NCBI GenBank assembly: GCA_013140765.1
Contig: JABFSE010000002.1
Location: 1 to 42,483, forward strand
Direction of reading: 5' to 3'
DNA from: Sulfuriferula sp.
Lineage (GTDB): Bacteria > Pseudomonadota > Gammaproteobacteria > Burkholderiales > Sulfuriferulaceae
Length of the DNA stretch: 42,483 bases
A program made the translations under genes and the position numbers. Below, in pieces: positions 37,464 through 42,483 of the stretch. Within the stretch, counting starts at the first letter, position 1; the number at the start of each line of letters is the position of its first letter. Under the pieces are notes generated by a model. It saw only the letters and a list, made by a program, of their open reading frames with translations, was not told the origin of the DNA and ran no database searches.

Positions 37464-37838
37464 TCAATCAACGGCCACCAGCTCCAGCGTATTATCGTCA
37501 GGGTCGCGGCAAAAGAGGGCTGTCCGTCCAGATGAGCTCACCGTGTAATTTACCCCTAACGCAGTTAAACGTTGCTGTAACAACGTCATATCGGCAACGC
37601 TGAATGCGACATGCCTATCGCGGCCGCCGTGTGCGGGGCGGGTTAATCCTGCCTCGGGATTCGGCACACACATGAGATGAATTTGGCTGTCGCCCACGTC
37701 GTACCACACACCTGCAAAACTCATCTGCGGGCGGCTGGGGTTGGGGGTTAAGTCGAATACACTTTCATAAAACGCCTGCGCCCGCGCTAAATCAGCCACG
37801 ATAAAAGTGGCATGACGCATGGCTATTAGTAAACTCAT
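37464..37838 (-). CDS. VOC-family (glyoxalase-like) protein
   Basis: A 124-residue vicinal-oxygen-chelate protein with two beta-alpha-beta-beta-beta modules. Likely metal ligands are His in RHATFIVADLARAQAFYESVF, His in RHVAFSVADM, and Glu in FCRDPDDNTLELVAVD. Substrate cannot be told; such proteins include glyoxalases, dioxygenases and resistance proteins. The ATG at 37838 overlaps the EamA stop as ATGA; an ATG at 37820 (MRHATF) is also possible. It is probably co-transcribed with the EamA transporter. Confidence 0.85.
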   Translation of the reverse strand: MSLLIAMRHATFIVADLARAQAFYESVFDLTPNPSRPQMSFAGVWYDVGDSQIHLMCVPNPEAGLTRPAHGGRDRHVAFSVADMTLLQQRLTALGVNYTVSSSGRTALFCRDPDDNTLELVAVD

Positions 37839-38725
37839 GTTGGTTCTTTCTGCTCTAATTGCCCTGAAAATAAACTCGCCACCATAATCATGGCCGCCCC
37901 TACCCATTCTTGCGCGGTCAGCGATTCGTGCGCCAACCAATAAGCAGTTATCGCCGATATAATCAGCTCAAATACCAAAATCACAATAGCGCGGTTTGCC
38001 GCGACATGCATCAAACCGTATTGTATGCACAAAGTCACCCCCACCATAGATAGCGCAACCACCACTAATACCCCCCAAACCACAGGCGTATAAGTTGCCC
38101 AAGCGTGAAAGCCCTGCCCTTGCCACAATATCAACGGCAATGACACCAGCACCCCGCCTATCCAGATACCGATAGACTTCGCTTGTATGCTGATGGTGCT
38201 CGATTTTTTCGCCAGCACATTGGTGAGCGCGAAACTCATGCCCGCTGACAAACCCATCCACTCAGCCAAATTTGCTGGCAATGGCAAACGCCCATCCGCC
38301 TGCCACAACATCACCAGCGCACCCGTAAACGACAGCCCAATGACAATATATCCCATATCGTGCAAGCGTTCACCCAAGAACAAACGGGCAAACAATACCG
38401 TCCACAAAGGGGCTAAGTAAAACAACAACGCCACGCGCATCACCTCGCCATCAATGACGGCCAGCACGTAGGCGGTATTCGTCCAGCCCGAGCTAATCAC
38501 TATCGCCAGCCACAGCCATTTCGCATGACTCACCGTGCGTAAATGCTTAAAATAAAATGGCAAACCAAGTATGAGCGCAATACCGTAAGTAATGAAACTA
38601 GACATCAGCCCAGACACGCCCATCTCACTTAACCAGCGGTAGGGATACCAAATCGCACCCCATAAAGTTGCGCTAATAAGTAAAGCAATTATGGGTAAGA
38701 CTAAGTTTTTCGGGGCGGTGTGCAT
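37835..38725 (-). CDS. EamA/DMT-family transporter
   Basis: A 296-residue inner-membrane protein with ten predicted helices in two EamA repeats. The first repeat includes WGAIWYPYRWLSEMGVSGLMSSF and FYLAPLWTVLFARLFLGERL; the second ends in LVFELIISAITAYWLAHESLTAQEWVGAAMIMVASLF. DMT exporters handle amino acids and other metabolites; the substrate here is unknown. The gene is divergent from dapC (33-base gap) and overlaps the VOC gene downstream. Confidence 0.9.
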   Translation of the reverse strand: MHTAPKNLVLPIIALLISATLWGAIWYPYRWLSEMGVSGLMSSFITYGIALILGLPFYFKHLRTVSHAKWLWLAIVISSGWTNTAYVLAVIDGEVMRVALLFYLAPLWTVLFARLFLGERLHDMGYIVIGLSFTGALVMLWQADGRLPLPANLAEWMGLSAGMSFALTNVLAKKSSTISIQAKSIGIWIGGVLVSLPLILWQGQGFHAWATYTPVVWGVLVVVALSMVGVTLCIQYGLMHVAANRAIVILVFELIISAITAYWLAHESLTAQEWVGAAMIMVASLFSGQLEQKEPT

Positions 38726-38758
38726 TATAATGTTGGTTTTCCAAGTTTTGTGTTAGCG

Positions 38759-39952
38759 ATGAATCCGTATCTCAATAGCTTACAGCCTTACCCATTTCAA
38801 AAATTACGCGAACTATTCGCAGGGGTAACACCCTCAGCCGCGCACCATGCGATTAACCTTTCCATAGGTGAGCCTAAACACGCAACCCCTGAGTTTATCA
38901 AAACTGCGCTGATTAACAACTTAGACGGCTTGGCGAGTTATCCGCTCACCGCAGGCGTACCCGCATTGCGCACTGCGATTGCCAACTGGATAGCGCGGCG
39001 TTATCACATCACCGCGCCCAATATCGAGACGCAGATATTACCCGTAAACGGTAGCCGTGAGGCGTTATTTGCTTTTGCCCAAACCGTTATCGACAACTGT
39101 CGTGCTGACCCTGTCGTGATTTCACCGAATCCGTTTTATCAAATTTACGAAGGTGCGGCTTTATTGGCAGGCGCACAGCCTTATTACTTACCCACCACGC
39201 CTGAAAACGATTACCAGATGGATTTTAGCGGCGTGCCGGCATCCGTACTCAGCCGCACCCAGCTAGTCTATGTGTGCTCGCCTGGCAATCCTACTGGCAA
39301 GGTCATGAGTTTAGCCGAATGGCGTGGTTTATTCGCACTATCCGACCGCTACAACTTCATCATTGCCGCTGACGAATGCTATTCCGAGATTTATTTTGAC
39401 GAAGCCCAACCACCTTTAGGCGCATTACAAGCCGCCGCACAACTGGGACGCAACGACTATAAAAATCTAGTCGTATTCTCCAGCTTATCCAAACGCTCTA
39501 ACGTACCGGGTATGCGTTCAGGCTTTGTTGCTGGTGATGCGACAGTCATCGCCAAGTTTTTGCTCTACCGCACCTATCACGGCTCGGCCATGTCGCCTAG
39601 CATACAGCTCGCCAGTGCCGCCGCATGGGATGATGAAACGCACGTCATCGAAAATCGCCGTTTATACGCCGAAAAATTCGCCGCAGTACAACCCTTACTC
39701 AACGCGCCTATGCCTGATGCGGCATTTTACCTGTGGATGCGCGTACCCAATGGCGACGATGCCGCATTTGCACGTCAGCTTTATCAAGACTATCACGTCA
39801 CCGTTTTGCCAGGTAGCTACCTGGCACGCACCGTTGACGGCAACAATCCTGGCGCAGGTTTTATCCGCATCGCCCTCGTTGCACCCTTAGCCGAATGTAT
39901 CACCGCCGCATCACGCATACAGCAACTTATTACTCAACTCACCCCTCAATAA
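38759..39952 (+). CDS. dapC: Succinyldiaminopimelate transaminase
   Basis: A 397-residue class I/II PLP aminotransferase. The PLP lysine is near residue 244 in [20 protein letters not shown], with SPGNPTGKV and [12 protein letters not shown] before it. Start [23 protein letters not shown] and length match DapC of the succinylase lysine/DAP pathway, and dapD follows 10 bases later. The ATG at 38759 is chosen because the upstream 13 codons extend into the divergent EamA region. A TATAAT at 38726-38731 could be its -10 box, though no -35 is clear. Confidence 0.92.
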   Translation: MNPYLNSLQPYPFQKLRELFAGVTPSAAHHAINLSIGEPKHATPEFIKTALINNLDGLASYPLTAGVPALRTAIANWIARRYHITAPNIETQILPVNGSREALFAFAQTVIDNCRADPVVISPNPFYQIYEGAALLAGAQPYYLPTTPENDYQMDFSGVPASVLSRTQLVYVCSPGNPTGKVMSLAEWRGLFALSDRYNFIIAADECYSEIYFDEAQPPLGALQAAAQLGRNDYKNLVVFSSLSKRSNVPGMRSGFVAGDATVIAKFLLYRTYHGSAMSPSIQLASAAAWDDETHVIENRRLYAEKFAAVQPLLNAPMPDAAFYLWMRVPNGDDAAFARQLYQDYHVTVLPGSYLARTVDGNNPGAGFIRIALVAPLAECITAASRIQQLITQLTPQ

Positions 39953-39962
39953 AGGAAAAACC

Positions 39963-40784
39963 ATGTCAGATATACAGCAACTCATAGAAGAAGCATTTGA
40001 ACGCCGCGCCGACATCAATCCAAAAAACGCTGAGCCTAAGCTCAAAGACGCGATTGCTCACGTGTTAGAACAATTAGACAAAGGTCACTTACGCGTCGCC
40101 AGCAAAGAAAATGGTGAGTGGGTGACGCATCAATGGCTAAAAAAAGCAGTCTTGCTCTCATTTCGCTTAGAAGACAACAATTTCATCAAAGGTGGCTTTA
40201 CCAACTATTTCGACAAAGTGCCGTCCAAATTTGCGGACTATAACAGCCGCGATTTCCGTGAAGGCGGCTTCCGTGTCGTCCCACCTGCCGCCGCACGTCG
40301 TGGCTCATACATCGGTAAAAACGTGGTACTCATGCCGTCCTACATCAACATTGGCGCGTATGTCGATGAAGGCACGATGGTGGACACTTGGGCAACGGTA
40401 GGTTCGTGCGCACAAATCGGTAAGAACGTCCATCTATCAGGCGGCGTAGGCATAGGCGGTGTATTAGAGCCAGTGCAAGCCAACCCCACCATCATCGGTG
40501 ACAATTGCTTCATCGGCGCACGTTCAGAAGTGGTAGAAGGCGTTATTGTTGAAGACAACGTCGTCATCTCTATGGGTGTATATATCGGTCAAAGCACCAA
40601 AATCTACGACCGCGAAACAGGCGAAGTCACCTACGGTCGCGTGCCCGCTGGCTCAGTCGTCGTCAGCGGTAATTTACCATCCAAAGACGGTAGTTACAGC
40701 CTGTACTGTGCGGTCATCGTGAAAAAAGTCGATGAAAAAACCCGTAGCAAAGTCGGTATTAACGAATTATTACGCGGGATTTAA
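39963..40784 (+). CDS. dapD: Tetrahydrodipicolinate N-succinyltransferase
   Basis: A 273-residue left-handed beta-helix acyltransferase that succinylates tetrahydrodipicolinate from succinyl-CoA, the step before DapC in DAP and lysine synthesis. N-terminal [68 protein letters not shown] and hexapeptide repeats are DapD hallmarks. AAAGGA lies just before the ATG. It forms a two-gene unit with dapC. Confidence 0.97.
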   Translation: MSDIQQLIEEAFERRADINPKNAEPKLKDAIAHVLEQLDKGHLRVASKENGEWVTHQWLKKAVLLSFRLEDNNFIKGGFTNYFDKVPSKFADYNSRDFREGGFRVVPPAAARRGSYIGKNVVLMPSYINIGAYVDEGTMVDTWATVGSCAQIGKNVHLSGGVGIGGVLEPVQANPTIIGDNCFIGARSEVVEGVIVEDNVVISMGVYIGQSTKIYDRETGEVTYGRVPAGSVVVSGNLPSKDGSYSLYCAVIVKKVDEKTRSKVGINELLRGI

Positions 40785-40792
40785 TCTTTGCA

Positions 40793-40822
40793 ACGGGATG
40801 CTGACATGAGCTGGCATCCCGT
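40793..40822. terminator. Hairpin between convergent dapD and TauE genes
   Basis: ACGGGATGC (40793-40801) and GCATCCCGT (40814-40822) form a perfect 9-base stem around a 12-base loop. Neither side is followed by a T run, so it is an incomplete rho-independent terminator or a 3'-end protecting structure. Its position in the 52-base convergent gap fits a transcript-end role for both genes. Confidence 0.5.
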
Positions 40823-40836
40823 GAATAGCGGCAGTT

Positions 40837-41586
40837 TTACCAAAATATCAGCTTCAAACCTATCAATATTGTCGTCACCTCAAAACCACGCTTAATCCAC
40901 ACATTGCCTTTTTTAATCGCCAGATGGCTACCCAAATAGCCGCCTATCACTGAGCCAGCCAGCAAAGCAGGCATCCAACCCCAAGCAATATGCCCCAAGT
41001 AGCCGAGCACTAATGCGCCAGCACCATTCCACACCAACCCGCACAACACCAAGGTATAAGCCACTGCACGTTGATAATCCAAGCCAAAATAACGGATTAA
41101 CCAAATAGTTAAAAACAGTCCCGTACCCGACGTTATCGAACCGTTCAAAAAGCCAATCACAAACAGCCCCAGCATACCCACTGCCAACGCCACACCTGAT
41201 TGATTACGCGGCGCATAAGTCATACCTAGCCGTGGTTTGAACACCGAATACAAGCCCAATCCCAGTGTTAATACGCCTAAACTCTTGAGTGCGAATAAGG
41301 GCGGAATAGCGAGTATCACCGACGCGCCCAAGATTACCCCAGGCACGCCCGCAATTAAAACAATGGCGGAGAACCTAAGCTCTAATTGATTATTTTTGAA
41401 ATGGCGTAAACTCGCTCCTAAACCCAGCGCGACGGTGGCCACTTTATGCGTAGCCAGTGCCACGGCGAACGGCAAGCCCATGAATATGAGCATAGGAAAC
41501 TGTATCAAACCCGCGCCACCACCTGATAATGCTGAAAACCAATTCGCCGCCAATGAAGCAACAAAAACGATTAACTGCTCACCCAT
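40837..41586 (-). CDS. TauE/SafE-family membrane protein
   Basis: A 249-residue inner-membrane protein with about eight helices in two repeats (FSALSGGGAGLIQFPMLIFMGLPFAVALATHKVATVALG; FLNGSITSGTGLFLTIWLIRYFGLDYQRAVAYTL), matching the TauE/SafE permease family linked to export of sulfite, sulfoacetate and other organic anions. Its start overlaps the DUF190 stop by one base (TAATG), so the crcB-DUF190-TauE genes look translationally linked. The substrate is unknown; context raises an anion or fluoride link (inference). Confidence 0.88.
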   Translation of the reverse strand: MGEQLIVFVASLAANWFSALSGGGAGLIQFPMLIFMGLPFAVALATHKVATVALGLGASLRHFKNNQLELRFSAIVLIAGVPGVILGASVILAIPPLFALKSLGVLTLGLGLYSVFKPRLGMTYAPRNQSGVALAVGMLGLFVIGFLNGSITSGTGLFLTIWLIRYFGLDYQRAVAYTLVLCGLVWNGAGALVLGYLGHIAWGWMPALLAGSVIGGYLGSHLAIKKGNVWIKRGFEVTTILIGLKLIFW

Positions 41587-41900
41587 TAGCCCGTGTATCC
41601 CGTCGTCACAGGCGTGACGATATAAAACAAATTAAACTGATGTTCGTGGCACAGGGCTAACAGCGCATCAACTTGAGTCTGCGTAGCGACAAACTCTATC
41701 ACCTCAGGCAGCTCGCCACCCAGATCAAAAAACCCCGCATCCGCCAAACCGTGTCGCCCAAAACCCGCACTGGCACGTATCACCGTGCCACCACCCACGC
41801 CCAAATTACGCGCAACTTGTAGCAAATAAATGTGCAACATTTTGCCCTGATATTGCCGCCCTTCAGTACTGTATAAGCGTAAACATAGTTGCGTCATCAT
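41586..41900 (-). CDS. DUF190-family protein
   Basis: A 104-residue soluble protein with a ferredoxin-like PII-type pattern: LCLRLYSTEGRQYQGKMLHIYLLQVARNLGVGGGTVIRASAGFG, then PEVIEFVATQTQVDALLALC. DUF190 proteins are frequently encoded beside crcB and are thought to accompany fluoride channels, with no proven role. Start follows directly on the crcB stop (TAA then ATG); its end overlaps the TauE start. Confidence 0.88.
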   Translation of the reverse strand: MMTQLCLRLYSTEGRQYQGKMLHIYLLQVARNLGVGGGTVIRASAGFGRHGLADAGFFDLGGELPEVIEFVATQTQVDALLALCHEHQFNLFYIVTPVTTGYTG

Positions 41901-42284
41901 TTAACCCTTTAGCACTTTGTAAGTCCACACGCCCAAGCCCGTCATCAGCACTGAGCCAGCTAAATGTAACAACACCGACACCGCACCCCAAGTCCACTGT
42001 TGGCGCGATAACAAAGTGAAAATTTCGGCCGAAAAAGTGGAGAAAGTCGTCAACCCGCCCAGAAAACCCGTGATAATCAATAATCGCCATTCAGGCGATA
42101 AACCAGGCTGTTGCGCAAAAAAAGCAATCGCCAAGCCGATTAAATAACCACCTAACAAATTCGCAGTCAGCGTACCCAACGGTAGCGTCGGAAACACAGG
42201 ATTAAGCCACAGCCCTAAGCCCCAGCGTAACCAAGCCCCCACAGCCGCGCCGATACCGATCGCAATAAATGCACTTACGCCCAT
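41901..42284 (-). CDS. crcB: Fluoride channel CrcB/Fluc
   Basis: A 127-residue, four-helix protein of the dual-topology Fluc family that exports fluoride passively. Hallmarks are [13 protein letters not shown], the Asn-containing [15 protein letters not shown], and [18 protein letters not shown] with the Phe-box residues. The ATG at 42284 gives normal length; the frame stays open upstream but would overlap the preceding gene. The start lies 13 bases after the upstream partial gene, so crcB may be in its operon. No fluoride riboswitch is possible in so short a gap. Confidence 0.93.
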   Translation of the reverse strand: MGVSAFIAIGIGAAVGAWLRWGLGLWLNPVFPTLPLGTLTANLLGGYLIGLAIAFFAQQPGLSPEWRLLIITGFLGGLTTFSTFSAEIFTLLSRQQWTWGAVSVLLHLAGSVLMTGLGVWTYKVLKG

Positions 42285-42297
42285 GCCATCAGCCCCA

Positions 42298-42483
42298 TTA
42301 CATTTTGCAAACAGGGCCGTTATACGGTTGCAATGCGCTTTTTGCCACCGCCGCAAACATAGTATGGATTTCTTCTACCGTAAAATTCGCCATCAATCGC
42401 CCTGCCAAATCAGGTGGAATACCCACCGTTGTCGTACCACCGTCAGGCAAATCGACACAAAATCCTGCTACGTGCTTTTCTAG
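42298..42483 (-). CDS. C-terminal fragment of an unidentified protein
   Basis: The last 61 codons of a minus-strand gene whose start lies beyond the right edge. The visible part ([21 protein letters not shown], then [20 protein letters not shown]) shows no domain I recognise and no membrane segment. It reads in the same direction as crcB with a 13-base gap, so it is probably the first visible gene of that operon. The open frame, normal codon use and gap support it as real. Confidence 0.55.
   Translation of the reverse strand, partial: LEKHVAGFCVDLPDGGTTTVGIPPDLAGRLMANFTVEEIHTMFAAVAKSALQPYNGPVCKM

Noticed and set aside
42285-42356. Longer N-terminus for crcB
   Set aside because: It would overlap the preceding gene and adds a charged, cysteine-containing leader not found in four-helix Fluc proteins.

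Overview
The window looks like a chromosomal segment of a Gram-negative betaproteobacterium, probably close to the Nitrosomonadales (Methylophilaceae/Gallionellaceae-like). This rests on gene content: LPS heptose and LPS-export genes (hldD, lptF, lptG), an EarP-type EF-P rhamnosyltransferase, the run Rieske / xseB / ispA / dxs, a FolE2-type GTP cyclohydrolase, and succinylase-branch lysine genes (dapC, dapD). Placement below class is inference. Genes are packed tightly. No gene-free stretch reaches 300 bases; the longest (23558-23854) holds two tRNA-Lys genes, a promoter and a terminator. No rRNA, CRISPR array, prophage or replication origin was seen.

Layout. 1-125: inward end of an IS3-like insertion sequence, cut by the window edge. 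184-1485: M18 aminopeptidase. 1482-5762 (minus): probable six-gene operon SH3 protein / M48 protease / hldD / cysM / tadA / L,D-transpeptidase. 5858-9781 (plus): MlaE-type permease, truncated and degenerate ABC ATPase, MCE protein, lipoprotein, transaldolase. 9902-10426: exported SCP2-like protein closed by a strong bidirectional terminator. 10495-13080: Na+/H+ antiporter-like protein and, divergently, a Bcr/CflA efflux pump. 13054-18556 (minus): Rieske oxygenase / DUF1853 / PilZ-DUF1631-GGDEF-EAL protein. 18746-23557 (plus): xseB / ispA / dxs, then folE2 / glutamine amidotransferase / small protein. 23623-23838: tRNA-Lys(TTT) and tRNA-Lys(CTT). 23855-26413: RDD membrane protein and, opposite, lptF-lptG. 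26483-32771 (plus): pepA / holC / unknown / valS / earP. 32771-34351: ArsP-type permease / DUF2892 / CxxC thioredoxin-like operon behind a perfect AT-rich inverted repeat. 34343-36524 (minus): methyltransferase and PhoX-like lipoprotein. 36656-37373 (minus): ParE-type toxin with a ParC-like antitoxin. 37464-38725 (minus): EamA transporter and VOC protein. 38759-40784 (plus): dapC-dapD. 40837-42483 (minus): TauE/SafE protein, DUF190, fluoride channel crcB, and the C-terminus of an unidentified protein.

Functionally most genes are housekeeping: isoprenoid precursor supply, folate, lysine/DAP, cysteine, LPS assembly, translation and tRNA modification. The parts most worth a second look are the MCE lipid-transport cluster whose ATPase has no P-loop, the ArsP-type permease operon with its operator, the crcB-DUF190-TauE overlapping unit, the unusual toxin-antitoxin pair, and the c-di-GMP protein encoded with a DUF1853 protein and a Rieske oxygenase. 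Start codons were moved inward from the longest open frame where conservation or a Shine-Dalgarno sequence supported it.
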